From contig JALECJ010000255.1 in NCBI GenBank assembly GCA_023515745.1, positions 1,560,001 to 1,624,000 on the forward strand: a stretch of DNA of 64,000 bases, read 5' to 3'. The notes beneath the pieces are model-generated. The model did no database searches. It worked only from the letters and a program-made list of their open reading frames with translations, and had not been told where the DNA came from. Positions within the stretch are counted from its first letter, which is position 1. Every line of letters begins with the position of its first letter. The position numbers and the translations under genes were made by a program. The DNA is from Amoeboaphelidium protococcarum (Eukaryota; Aphelidiomycota; Aphelidea). Positions 35,689-47,268 of the stretch are shown in pieces.

Positions 35689-38025
35689 TCAATCATCTTC
35701 CAATTATGGTTTCTTGTCTACAATCTCATGTAATATCCCACAGAGAGCACGAATAACAGTCTCATTTGCCATTGGACCACGATGAGCCATGTAACGCACA
35801 ATATCATCTTCAAACTACTTCATAACACCATGATTAGCTTTTGAATACGAAAGATTACGCAAAATTAGTGCTGACACCAATGGAATGTTATTATCGTCTT
35901 TGTATTACATAGGTGGAACATACGGTGCAGGTGGAGGAACTGCAAACTTTCTTGACGCGCCGTCAGCACTGGATCTGCTTTACTGCTAAGGCTACGAAGA
36001 AGACGATGATTACTCAGCACTAGGCTATGATAGAGGTTGCTCTGGTAGAGACTCTGTAGAGCCAGCGTTCGTCTTGATAGAATCCAAAGTAGATGCACTC
36101 TATTCCTTTAAAGAACGCTGTGGAGGTTGATCAACTTCCATCTGATTGTCATCTGTTTACGTAGTCGACTAGTTATCAACAACACTCAATGGCTTCCTTC
36201 TTATTCCCTTGATGATCAGAATCTACTTGCCATTAGATTATATCACTTCAACTGCTCCAATTCTACCTTATTGTGGAACAGTAGTAGTAGTAGATGCAGG
36301 AGGAGATGAGAAAGCAAGAGGTATCATCTTCATAAACTCTGACAACGGCAGTGACATTTGATTCTTCTACTTACAATAAGTAACGTACTACGCAAAAGCT
36401 TCCATCTATTAGATTGGCTGTGACTTATCCTCTGCATTAGTAGCAGAACCAGGCTCCAATACAAAGTTACTCTTCCACCAGTTCAGACAATCTTAAAAAT
36501 CAGATTTATCAAGAATACTCTTTTTCTATTATTACTACTGCTACTACTACTGCTACTGCTTTTGTTACATAAGCAACTACTATTGTTGCTGCTACTATAA
36601 CTGTAATTATTGTTACTATTACAACTTCATTTGCTGCATCTAAGCAGCCTGCAGTTATAATTACTATTGCTACTGCTGAGCTTTCACCGGGCTTCTCCAT
36701 TCTAAAAACTTGAAAATCGTCTTGATAAATGTAAATCCACCATCGTTGGCGCCAATGCGGAATTACTGTAATTTAGTGTCCGCTAATGCATTATTACTCG
36801 ACAACCACGTTAGAATACAATGGGCCATATCTGTATGATACCTCTAACGCAGACCCTTTTCATAGTTAAATAGATCCACACCGGTTGATTTGCCATTATA
36901 ATGATAGATTGCACTCCACCAGTACAGCAACTCCAGCACAGCAATATTAATCTCCTCATCCCAAACATAGAGAAGAGACGCCAACTTTCTCAAAACATCA
37001 GCATTATGCACAACATAATCTTATTATTGGCTGTTATTATATACGATATCAAGCTCATCCTAATCCGTATCATGGTCCCATTGCGACTATTGAAGCTGAA
37101 TGCGATCAGTACAGAACAATGGATGATTATGTTCATGGATGCACTACCGACTCAAATATCTAATACTTGCCAATATGACATATCTGTCCACACTATTAAT
37201 GAGCATGTACTTGCAAGAGTTGAACAGAGACAATACCAACTAATTCGTATGATGTCTCTACTCGGCACTTACATTGACACTGCCACCACCATGATTCAAC
37301 TTTATATAAATACCAAAGTTCTCAATAGAATCCAACGCTTAGAGTGATAATTCCGTATAGAAACCATCATCCCCCATGTTATCACCATCAATCTTGGCCG
37401 ATGTAGTAGTACGCCTCTAAGGACCTGAAGAAGTAACTTGAAGGACCAGATTAATCAAGTCAAGCACACCAAACGCTCTATCATCAAATAACATGTAAGC
37501 ATTAGGCTGAAGCATCTGACGAACATTGCCATCAACAAATGTGAAATTTCTAAGGATTTGCATCACATTCAGCACCTACTCTTTCTCCTGTGGCGATAAC
37601 GAATACTTGGATAGCTTTTACTTGCTGCTAGCGGCAGAATCCGTCTTGTGTCTAGACATCTAATGTGATAATGACAGGCCAGATGCAAATTTAACAATAA
37701 CATCCAGTTCAAGCAACGCACGCCACAGATCGGCCAGCAGAATCAATCCACCAGTCTATGGACTGAATCCCTCTGCAGTCCCATACCAGGAGAGCAGTAG
37801 CAACTTATTCAAAGCCCACTCTATCTCATTAGGTAGAGTACTCCTCAAAGACTGAAATATCCGATTTCTATGAATAGACAGATTTACCGGTAGATTTTAA
37901 TTCTACTATTGCTATTGTTAATGCTATTAAGTTAAGAGGAGATCATTCAGAAACCAATCCTCCTTCATGGCCAGTCTCTAAAACTCTTGCATCTAAGCTT
38001 AAAACGCAGATCCTTGATTCAACAT
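35689..38025 (-). CDS. RSC9/ARID2-like chromatin-remodelling subunit, Gln-rich
   Basis: 778 residues, one exon, with roughly 60 in-frame TAR codons. The N-terminal half contains helical armadillo-like segments: NRIFQSLRSTLPNEIEWALN and QVLNVMQILRNFTFVDGNVR, then the large repeat ending AVLELLYWWSAIYHY. A Gln tract (about 36490-36650) is written mostly in TAG, TAA and CAG. The C-terminal domain NIPLVSALILRNLSYSKANH, then VIRALCGILHEI, resembles the C-terminal region of RSC9/ARID2 proteins of SWI/SNF-class remodellers. I see no ARID or zinc finger, so an ARID-less relative or another SWI/SNF subunit (for example SWI1-like) remains possible. It converges with nucleolin, 109 bases apart. Confidence 0.55.
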
Positions 38026-38865
38026 TATTAACCAATACTAGATTAGATAAATATAATTAAGCAAATTCAAATATAATAATAGAAGGACAAGCTTTAAATA
38101 TTCAGATGAGGATGACAATGTGTGGTCTCTAAAGCAGCAGTAGAGAGAGAGTGAGACTAAGAGAGAGAGTGTGTCCAAAGCGACAAGAAGAGTTTCGAAA
38201 AATGAGAGAAACGCGAAAAGAGCGAGCGAGCGCGACCGATGTCGTCGCCTCATCAAAAGTGCATTGATCACAACGACAGACAAGAAGAAGAGACAGAACG
38301 CATTGCTGAAACGCCGCTTACTCAGATCAGATGGTATTCCTTTGTAAGTGCTCCTTGTGTTACTGATATTAGATAGAAAGAAACTACTAATTAAGCTAAA
38401 TCTGTCGAATGGATGTTCTCACTCAATCTTTCAATCAATTAGAGTGAGATATCACGTTTCTAAATGATGTACATATCTGTAGAACAATTAAAGCTATGTC
38501 TGTGATAGTATCCGGCGAATATAATGATTAGATCACGTCATCAATATGTATCATTTGGAAGATCTTCTAAAATGGTTGGACAATTGTCTCACATATTTAA
38601 TGCTTCGAGAGAGAGAAAGAGAGTGTGTGAGCAAAGTAGAAGCAAGTTGGCACACAGATACAGTAGACGCGACACTCTCAGTCTGTCCTACAGTGTTAGA
38701 TCCACTACAATGTCAAGGGAACACTCTGTATAAACTACGTAAACTGATCGCGCACGTTTGAAACGATCACAGCGAACAAATTTCTCTTTCAGTTTGCCAG
38801 TTTCCGTTCTTTTCCTTTGCAGAGAGAGAGGAAAAAGGAATTGAGCGTGTGAAAATACAAACGTC
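38026..38865. promoter_or_regulatory. Divergent intergenic region with many GA-rich runs
   Basis: 840 bases between the chromatin subunit and the acyl-CoA dehydrogenase. GA-rich runs lie at about 38139-38172, 38608-38622 and 38821-38830; the last ends 35 bases before the dehydrogenase ATG. Small ORFs here are composed of these repeats and are rejected. Confidence 0.5.
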
Positions 38866-40179
38866 ATGCTCAGAGTTAGTGCTGTTAGAAATGCTGTCGG
38901 TCGCAGTGGTTAGAGATTTATTTAGTCAAGACTGGCTATGAGTAATGTCCCGTCTCTGTACACTTTTACTGAGGAAGAGTTGCAGTTGAAGAGCATGGTG
39001 TAGAGATATGCGCAGGAGAAGGTGAAGCCGTTGGTGCATGAGATGGATAAGAACTCTCAATTGGATGCATCCATCTTTCCGCAGTTATTTGAGATGGGTC
39101 TCATGGGTGTTGAGATTCCTAGTGAGTACGGTGGTAGTGATATGTCGTTCATGTCCACCATCTTGACTGTTGAGGAGCTGGCCAAGATTGATCCTGCAGT
39201 GTCTGTAGCATGTGATGTCCAGAACACTCTGGTGAACACTCTCTTCCTAAAGTATGGATCTCCTGATTTGAAGTAAAAGTATCTACCTCAGCTGGCAAGT
39301 AATGCTGTCGGATGTTTTGGTCTGAGTGAAAGCAGTTCCGGTAGTGATGCATTCGCTCTAAAGACTCGTGCTGATAAGAAGGGCGATTATTACGTTCTGA
39401 ATGGCTCCAAGATGTGGATCACCAATTCGGGAGAGGCGTCAATCTACTTGATCTTTGCCAATACTGACTTTAATAAGGGCTATAAGGGAATCACTTGCTT
39501 TGTGGTGGACAAGACTCATTCGGGCTTGTCTATCGGCAAGAAGGAGGATAAGCTGGGTATCAGAGCTAGCAGTACGTGTACCATCAATCTGGATAATGTC
39601 AAAGTTCCTGCTTCTAATATTCTCGGTCAAGTTGGCTAGGGGTACAAGTATGCTATTGAGATTTTGAATGAAGGTAGAATTGGTATCTCTGCCCAAATGA
39701 TTGGTCTAGCTCAAGGTGTATGTGATTAGACTATTCCATACTTGTATGAGAGGGAGCAATTTGGACAGAAGATTGGTCACTTTTAGGGATTACAGCATCA
39801 ATATGCTCAAGTTGCCACTGATATCGAGGCTGCGCGTCTATTGACTTATAATGCTGCCAGATTGAAGGAGTAACTGGATGCATTGAGTCAAGATAAGAAG
39901 TAGTCTACCAGTGGTGGAACTGTAGTAGGTATCTTGGATCCAGACATGCAAAAGAACTTTGTCAAGCAGGCTGCCATGGCCAAGCTTTACTCATCCCAGG
40001 TTGCTTAGAAGGCTGCTTCTCTTGCAATTGAGTGGATGGGTGGTGTTGGATTCACTAAGGATTTGGGTATTGAAAAGTTTTACCGTGATTGTAAGATTGG
40101 TGCTATTTACGAAGGTACTAGCAACATTTAGTTGAACACTATTGCTAAACTAGTCGCTTTGGAATATGGTAAGAAGTGA
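38866..40179 (+). CDS. ACADSB: Acyl-CoA dehydrogenase, short/branched-chain (ACADSB-like), mitochondrial
   Basis: 437 residues. [20 protein letters not shown] looks like a mitochondrial presequence. The flavoenzyme core has [20 protein letters not shown], then [20 protein letters not shown] and [23 protein letters not shown]-like sequence appears as [20 protein letters not shown]. The C-terminal [20 protein letters not shown], then [11 protein letters not shown] and [25 protein letters not shown], hold the expected active-site Glu in YEGTSNI. It oxidises short or branched acyl-CoAs, passing electrons to ETF. Ends in TGA after GKK. No intron. Confidence 0.92.
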
Positions 40180-40238
40180 TGTGGCCAAATTTGGTAAATA
40201 AAAGGAAAACTATGATAGTTGTATCCATTACATAATGC

Positions 40239-40514
40239 TCATTCTTCGCATATTATCAGATCCCCAAAACCGTAGCACGTATCTTTAGCGGCAGTAAAAA
40301 CAACTTATGACATCGAATACGTTGGTAAGTCTGTCGAAGGCATGGGATACGTAGGAGTACCTTTCCACCCTTTACAGCAGCAAATGTATCTCGGACAGTC
40401 TCCATGGTTGACCAACTTTGTCACGCTGAAGTCTTCATCTCCCTTCTCTCTTTCAATCACAGGATGAGCAGCCACCAGCGCGACAAGGAACGTACAACTT
40501 ACTATTAATTTCAT
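40239..40514 (-). CDS. Small secreted Cys-rich protein, copy A
   Basis: 91 residues, one TAR codon (TAA, residue 70). A signal peptide occupies residues 1-16 (MKLIVSCTFLVALVAA). The mature part has six Cys in the pattern C-x4-CCC-x32-C-x8-C, at residues 40, 45-47, 80 and 89. The sequence DCPRYICCC and the end DTCYGFGDLIICEE are shared with copy B 330 bases upstream, as is QVVF. No known family comes to mind. Even cysteine number and a secretion signal suggest three disulfides in an extracellular protein. Confidence 0.75.
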
Positions 40515-40849
40515 TGCAATAATAAATTTTCAGTAGATTTTAAAATCTCAGCTTTACATCAAAACTTGCTATGATGGAGAAAAAGCAGTTTATAAATGAC
40601 GCCTTTGGTGACAAGTGAGCCATAAATCACGTCAAAACAACATCACTTGAATCTCCCTTTAAATAGCTTCCATCATACCGCAAGCAGACACAGATTAGCG
40701 GGACCAAATCGCGATAGAAAGAGAAGAAAGGTAACGGCTTTCGTAAAGGTACTGTATTGAAAGAGACTCAATTACATTTCATAATAAAAATCAAATTTCT
40801 TTAAATTTATTCAATATTCAAGCCGTGGGATCAACGCATATGAATCGCT
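40515..40849. other. Spacer between the secreted paralogues
   Basis: 335 AT-rich bases that must contain the promoter of copy A and the 3' end of copy B. No further gene copy is visible. Confidence 0.35.
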
Positions 40850-41110
40850 TCATTCTTCGCATATAACCTCATCTAGAAAATTGTAGCATTTATCATAAGG
40901 GACAGGGAAAACAACCTAAAGCTAGGTGTTGGTACGTTCATCTTTTTTATAACTGGAACAGCAGCAAACGTACTTTCGGCATTACCCATGGTAGACCTTC
41001 TCTAACGCGCTCAACTCTTCATCTGCCTTGGTGCTCTCACCCACCGGACGAGCCAAAGCAGACGCAACAAACAACACCAGACATGCTAGCAATACGGCAA
41101 AGGATTTCAT
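40850..41110 (-). CDS. Small secreted Cys-rich protein, copy B
   Basis: 86 residues, tandem paralogue of the gene at 40239-40514. Signal peptide about residues 1-20 (MKSFAVLLACLVLFVASALA). Six mature Cys at 44, 49-51, 75 and 84 in the same frame, C-x4-CCC-x23-C-x8-C. QCRKYVCCC and DKCYNFLDEVICEE mirror copy A. Three TAR codons are used (HGQC, NTQ and LQVV). Under the standard code the gene is cut into fragments too small to call, so it would be missed. Function unknown. Confidence 0.75.
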
Positions 41111-41698
41111 TTCAAAAAATCAAATTAGGCTATTGTGTATATTATTTGTGGTTTTATTAATTCAAAATTCAGTTAATGAAAAAGATAGAGAGGTGATGTG
41201 GAATGACGGATGTTGTGCGAAAACCGACAATGAAATCACGTCCAAAATGATTATCATTTAAAAGTTAAGGGGTTGTGCACACTTTCATCACGTGACAAAC
41301 TGACAATACCGATACACAGTTCCAAGGCCCATTTGCCGAGAATTACTTCCCGTGGAATACTCAGATTGAAAAAGAAAGTATCTCTGCCTAATCACGCATG
41401 AAATAAATCGAGCAACTCCTTACATCAATTCATACCACAGCCGCTGCTGATTCCTGAACGTGATGCTTGTGCGATTAAATTGCATTTATGGGCACATTGA
41501 TAAGTTTATTAAAAATACCGATTCTTTTACGACGTACTCATCCTCATATACGCGTAATTTTTTTATTGCATTCATAGACTTCTCACACAAAGTTGTCTTA
41601 GAATGTTATTTGCCTCGCTAGTTTTCTTTCAAAGTCATTCTCCACTACCAACAATTCTGGCGGGTAAATTCATCCAATTTAAACTTCATCATACAGTA
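41111..41698. promoter_or_regulatory. Divergent intergenic region before TFIIS
   Basis: 588 AT-rich bases between secreted copy B and TFIIS, with ACGCGT at 41550-41555. No third Cys-rich copy and no other gene were found. Confidence 0.4.
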
Positions 41699-42853
41699 AT
41701 GGACGACGTATAACGCGCTATAGATTTCAAGAGCTAGTTGGAAAATGTTACATCTTAGATCTCTAGTGATAGCGGTAAAGCTATTAGTGCAGATTAATTG
41801 AATAGCATCAAGTACATCCTAAATCAGCTTGGTGAGTTCCAAGTGTCGACAGAATTTTTGGCTAAGACTGGCATAGGTCTGGCGGTTGGGAAACTCAGAA
41901 AAGTCAGTACATCGTGGCAAGTGGCAGAGGGAAAAGACATAAGTGCATAATGTAAGAGCCTGGTAGATAAGTGGAAGAATGACATTAATTATCAGAAGCC
42001 ACCGAGTAACGGTAGTGGAACTACCAGGACGGTTGATGCTCTGAGGAAGCGCGTCAGTGTGAAATCTGAGCCAGGAGATGATAGTTCCTCTACCGCCATA
42101 GTAGTCACTAAGAAGGTGAAAAGAGAATCGTCAACTGATGTTTCTATAGAGAGGACTAAGTAGAGTGGACAATAAACTCCGCCTGAGATTAAAAATGACA
42201 ATAAAGAGTCTGCCTAATTAAGCGAGACAAAGCCGCAATTCAGTAGCGTATAAGATCTTATAAGATTGAAATCTTTAAATCTATTATTTAACGCGTTAAA
42301 AGGCTCATCTTAGTGTGAAAAGTCAGTGGAATATCTACAAAGTCTATGTGAAGAGATCGAAGCCGCTGTGAATGTCCAGTATCCATTCTCAGATCCTCAA
42401 ATGAAGGAGTCTTACTCTGCCAAAATCAGAATGCTGTTCCTTAATATTAAGCAGGCTAGTAAAGCGGATGATGCAAGCAGTGAAGATAGTATTTTCATGC
42501 AGATTATAAACAAAGAGGGCAAGTATGCACCAGAATCTCTGTGCTCCCTATCAGCAGATGAACTGTAACCTTCGGTGCGTGCTGAGAACAAGGCAATTAA
42601 AGAAGCTCTTCTGAATGAAGCCAAGAATCTTCTCTCTGGCAAGAATGAAGCTGAGACTGATTAATTTAAATGTGGCAAGTGTAAATAGCGCAAGACCAAG
42701 TATTATTAGTTGTAGACGCGCTCAGCTGACGTAAGTATTACATTTTCATTTATCCATTAATCATCTATATGTGTATATTTTTAATGGCTGTAGGAACCCA
42801 TGACCACCTTTGTCACTTGTGTCAATTGCGGCAATAGATGGAAGTTTTGTTGA
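41699..42853 (+). CDS. DST1: Transcription elongation factor TFIIS
   Basis: Exons 41699-42730 and 42794-42853, 63-nt intron, 363 residues. An N-terminal LW (TFIIS-N) domain covers about residues 1-100, including FLAKTGIGLAVGKLRKVSTS. A charged linker is followed by the central helical domain at about 195-310. The C-terminal zinc ribbon starts FKCGKCKQRKTKYYQLQTRS and ends CVNCGNRWKFC. The invariant acidic pair that completes the Pol II active site is present as RSAD|EPMT. TFIIS rescues backtracked Pol II by stimulating RNA cleavage. The intron falls exactly between that Asp and Glu. Confidence 0.96.
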
Positions 42854-43064
42854 AGTGTATTCTCCTCAATACATTATTTATTTGGTTCGTATCTTTACAT
42901 TATCTGTACTACTGTGCTTTAATCGCTTACTCGCTTCACTTTTCAGCGAAAACTGCGTAGACCTTTGTTAAATCTTTTAACGTTTGCTTGACGCGTAGAA
43001 CCCAATACTCCATTGACTATTATATCTACGAATCGTAGCAAGAATATAAAAAATTAAGTCAAAG
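42854..43064. promoter_or_regulatory. Promoter of MRPL1 with ACGCGT
   Basis: 211 bases; ACGCGT at 42991-42996 is 69 bases before the next ATG. Confidence 0.35.
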
Positions 43065-44096
43065 ATGTTAAGGACAGCGATCAAGTCTAAAATATCTGGA
43101 AGAGTAGTAAGAAGTAGATGGATGTCTATGGTGAACTAGAAGATTGTGGTCAAGGATGAAGGTGCGGTAGATATGATTGAAGAGTGCGCAATTCCGCTGT
43201 AAAAGGCAATCAACATGTTATAAGCCTTATCTCTCTAGCACTAACCACCCTCAGTTTTTAATCCAGTAACATATTAGAGTACCATATAACAAAAGACCTT
43301 GGATGAAGAAAAGTTGATGGACGTGGCACTCAATTTCTACTTCTCATCATCCGATTCCAATGTGAAAGACTTAAAAGGGTCCGTAGTTATGCCTCATAGA
43401 TTTATGAAGACGCGTATTTTGGCGTTTACACCTTCTAGAGAGATCCTGGATTAGTCATTTAGTGGATGTGATACAGCAGATGCATCCCTGGTGAAGAAGT
43501 AATTGGACAGTGGTGACGCGTTGATCATCACGTCAAGGTAGGAGTTGGATCGGCTCATTTCTGGTTCCAATGTTGATAAATTGGCGCAATTCAATAAGGT
43601 TATCTGTCATCCTGATTTTATGAAAACTCTACTGCTATCACCTTAAATAGATGCTAATGGAGAGCCATTACCTGCAGAAGAGTAGACTTAACGTGGTGGA
43701 TACGCGCGTGTTCTCGGTCCTTTGAACTTGATGCCATCTCAGCGTCGTACAGAGACAATGAGCGAAAATGTTGTTGAAGCCATAGCTCGTAGTTTGAAAT
43801 AATAGATGGATGTGGTTGTGTACAAGGTTGATCATAACTCTTTTCTGAGCGTGTTGTTGGGCAGATTTGATCTGGATCGATCTGATGATGGCAAGGTGGC
43901 GGCAGAGTAGATTTATGAAAACTGTATTGCGTTTATTGATCACTTGAAATCGTCCAAGAAAGGGAAATAGCGCAAGTATCTAGAAAAGTTGGAAGTGTAG
44001 ACTCGTTTTGGCTTTCATTCTGCTAAATAGGAATCTACTCCATTATAGCCGAAGGGCCTTAAATTATTAATTGATATCCAAGACTTGAATATGTGA
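43065..44096 (+). CDS. MRPL1: Mitochondrial large-subunit ribosomal protein uL1m
   Basis: 343 residues. The Arg/Ser-rich first ~25 residues (MLRTAIKSKISGRVVRSRWM) fit a mitochondrial presequence. The L1 core follows: LMDVALNFYFSSSDSNVKDL, KGSVVMPHRFMKTRILAFTP, a region with CHPDFMKTLLL, and then ARVLGPLNLMPSQR, which carries the conserved L-G-P-x-L-M-P signature. It binds the L1 stalk of 23S-type rRNA and gates tRNA exit. Many conserved Gln-like positions are TAR. No intron. Its 3' end lies 307 bases before the multi-pass protein gene. Confidence 0.85.
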
Positions 44097-44402
44097 CTAA
44101 ATTCACATTACAAAATTAATAGATTTGAATTTAAAAAGAAGCTTTCTTGTTTTTATTATAGCAGAGCTCTGAACGTTAAGTAAATGAGTGGCTTCGATCA
44201 TCTTTAAGCGACCCGCGGGAATTCTTTTCTTCCAGTTGAAAGATCGCCATTCCAACAACAGTGATTGGATCGCAATGACTTTCGACAGGCATCATGAAGG
44301 TGGAACTTTCTGACTACTCTATCGAATATGGTTTATATATCGAGTTGGGATTTGTATTCTTTATAACAATAGTATAGATTAGAAAAAGTGTTTGTCTGAA
44401 GA
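44097..44402. other. Intergenic
   Basis: 306 bases, same-strand neighbours. No gene seen. Confidence 0.3.
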
Positions 44403-46046
44403 ATGACTGATTAGAGTATTGTTAAGTCTGTGACGATGGATGAAGCTGTGTTGCAAACTGGAGATGGAAGTGATCAGTAGGATTAGATTGATGTTGAAGT
44501 AGATGAGGTGGTGTCTGATGAGAGTCTTATTAGTCTGCTGAATCAGAAGACTATCACTTTGAGTTCTAAAGTGGATACAGTAGAGTTGGAGAAGGCTAAA
44601 GAGCCTTAGTATGAGTACACAGGAATTCAGGGTGACAACTTTGTCATGAGATACGTTGGGAGAGTAGTGCGTAGTCTGGTCAGTGTTGCTCCTGAGTAGC
44701 AGGAAGAAGCTGATGAGTTGATTGATTATGCTAGAGGGAGATTGGTATCTAATCGAGAGGAATTGAAGTATACGGCCCGGTAGTTTTATATCAATGTGGT
44801 TTAAGACTAAAGATGCGTATTACTGGCGTCCATATGTGATCTGGCAATATCTTATTTCAATGACCAGATAAGCACAATTTAAGTTATCATATCTATCCTC
44901 AATAGTGTATTCCTGCTATTTCAGACTTTGCTTTTATGCTTTAAAACTAAGGAATTGCAATGGCTATATCATCCTTTATTGTTTGTATGCTGTCTTATAT
45001 ATTTATTGTCTATGTTTTTAGGTTAAACATGGGTAGCTTATGTAATTAATGGCAAAGCTTCTCTCCTAAGTGCCCTTACGTATTTTTAGGGCTATCAAGT
45101 TGCTGAGGTCTTCGGAATAATTGTTTGCATAAGTTTGTCAGTGCCTCAGTCATGTTTGTTTTTTTGTATTGCCATCGTTGTTCAGATGTCTTACATATCT
45201 GGTGTGGTGTTTAAGTATAATGCACAATAAGTACTTTTTGGCTTCCTCCCTAATGCAGTGACAATAATAGTGTTTTTATTAAGCGTTGTGTTCAAGTTGC
45301 TTCTAAATGTTTATCAGCGTCTACATTGCTCTAAGATTCATAAGATTGCATCACGTCCCCATGGAATGCATGAAGTCCTTTCTTATATATGCTTGTACAG
45401 TATCGATTGTGTCTGGTTGTTGTGCTTAGGAGACTCATTTCGAGGTATTATGTCTGGAATCAAATTCTCTCTTTCGTTTGCAATGCTTTTATGGTTTGGG
45501 TACAAATCTGTTACAAAGTAGTACATGCTGTAATTTCATGAACGCCAGTTTATCATAATAATTGTGATAATGTCTGTTGTAAAACTGATAGATGGATTGT
45601 TCATTGTATTTTGCTATGATTTGTCAGGAGAAGAGCTAAGATTTCTATATGGCAACTTCTTTTGCTACTCCTGTATATCCGTCATATTGATAGCGATTTA
45701 TTTTCAACATTCAGCACTGGTGCTTGTTTTTGGTATCTATCATGCGTTTCAATGTTCGAGTTTGTCGTTAGTTGGTCATTTAAGGGGCTTAGTTGATCAA
45801 GTCGTCTATCAATATGGTATTTGCTTGATCATTTTTACTCTAATTCTATGTTTTCAAGTGGAATATAAATTTAAGCAGAATCTTAATTAGGCTTTCATGG
45901 GAGCTGGTGCCGGAATAGTTAATAGGTATTTGGATTAAGATCATGACGCTATATCAGCCGCAGAGCTTGATTAAGTTGCCTCCGTTGAGATATTTGCCTA
46001 TCAGAATGACAAACTTGAGAGCCGTGTCACTGTCCCAAATCTATGA
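44403..46046 (+). CDS. Multi-pass membrane protein, unrecognised
   Basis: 547 residues. The first ~135 are acidic and soluble (VEVDEVVSDESLISLLNQKT). The segment QGDNFVMRYVGRVVRSLVSV, then DELIDYARGRLVSNREELKY, looks folded. From about residue 140 to 490 there are roughly ten strongly hydrophobic helices, several rich in Cys, Phe and Ile, with very short loops. A loop with SKIHKIASRPHGMHEV near the middle is the longest. The C-terminal 50 residues are acidic and soluble. I do not recognise a transporter or receptor motif. Only a handful of TAR codons appear in the membrane part; there is no intron. Base composition in the helices is AT-rich, as expected for Ile/Leu/Phe. Confidence 0.75.
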
Positions 46047-46428
46047 TAGTGCTTAAAGATTTTGTGACTTAAGTTAATGAAGATTTCTTGTTAATGTAAA
46101 ACTATACTTATGTCTGCATTCTTTTGAGATTTTGGTTATCGTCTTCTTAATAAACATCAATTTGTAAGGGTATGATGGGATGCTGTAACCTATTTTGGAA
46201 GGTGAAAATATGAAATTGTCACGCTTCAATATTTATGCGTTTTTGTGAAATCGGGGCTTATCTTCTGGGTAGGTTGTAATATCGGTGTTATATTCATAGA
46301 TTGCAGGGTAGCTGTTTCAGAAAATTCCGTGATCCGACTTTGCAAAATTGTTCTTACTTCACGATTCGTTTCCTTCCAATCAACCGATCACAAGAGTGAT
46401 TTTGACCTCCCGACCAGTCACTTACGTC
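46047..46428. promoter_or_regulatory. Intergenic/promoter of SDHB
   Basis: 382 bases between same-strand genes. An open frame continues upstream of the SDHB start (from about 46348) but has no presequence character, so the ATG pair at 46429/46432 is preferred. Confidence 0.35.
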
Positions 46429-47268
46429 ATGATGATAAAATCAGCTATTAGCAACACTATTGCAAAGAATCAACTATTAAAAACTAGTAATTTAGTCTTG
46501 AATAGAGCACTAGCCACTAGTAAGGACACTCGTCCAGACACTGCCACCAAGGCTCCAAAAATAAAAAAGTTTGAAATCTACCGCTGGAATCCACATGAGC
46601 CGGAAAAGAAGCCGCACATGTAGACTTATGAGGTGGACACTGCCAACTGTGGCCCCATGGTCCTGGATGCTCTGATCAAAATCAAGAATGAGGATGATCC
46701 ATCGCTGACATTTAGGCGCTCATGCAGAGAGGGAATCTGTGGTAGTTGCGCCATGAACATTGATGGTCGTAATACTCTGGCCTGTCTCTCTCGCATCAAA
46801 GTGGACAGTGACAAGCCTCAGAAGATCTATCCACTGCCTCACATGTATGTTGTCAAGGATCTGGTGCCTGACTTGACTCACTTTTTTAAGTAGTATCGCT
46901 CGATCGAACCATACTTGAAGCAGAGGGATCCACCAAAGGATTTGAGCAAGGAGAATCTGCAATCTATTGAAGACCGTAAGAAGCTCGATGGCCTGTATGA
47001 GTGTATTCTGTGTGCCTGCTGCTCAACATCCTGCCCATCGTACTGGTGGAATTAGCAAGAGTATCTGGGACCGGCTGCTCTACTGCAAGCCTACCGTTGG
47101 ATGAGCGACTCGCGTGATGATTTCGCCAAGGAGCGTCGCGCCAAGTTGCAAGATGAATTCTCAGTCTACAGATGTCACACCATCATGAGTTGTGTCGTCA
47201 CTTGTCCTAAGGGATTAGCACCTGGCAAGGCGATTGCCAAGATCAAGTACGACATGGCTAGAGATTGA
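46429..47268 (+). CDS. SDHB: Succinate dehydrogenase iron-sulfur subunit (SDHB)
   Basis: 279 residues. A mitochondrial presequence is followed by [20 protein letters not shown]. The [2Fe-2S] ferredoxin domain has [22 protein letters not shown]. The C-terminal domain carries [18 protein letters not shown] for [4Fe-4S] and [20 protein letters not shown] for [3Fe-4S]. The ubiquinone-site Trp-Trp-Asn lies in SYWWN, and [11 protein letters not shown] is canonical. Complex II passes electrons from FADH2 in SDHA to ubiquinone in the inner membrane. TAG codons occur at conserved Gln or Gln-compatible positions such as HMQTYEVD and WWNQQEYLGP. Confidence 0.97.

Noticed and set aside
38524-38761. Small ORFs rich in Arg/Glu near GA repeats
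   Set aside because: They arise from the AGAGAG repeats in a divergent promoter.
46348-46428. Upstream extension of SDHB in the same frame
   Set aside because: It lacks a mitochondrial presequence character; the ATG at 46429 gives a normal presequence and length.
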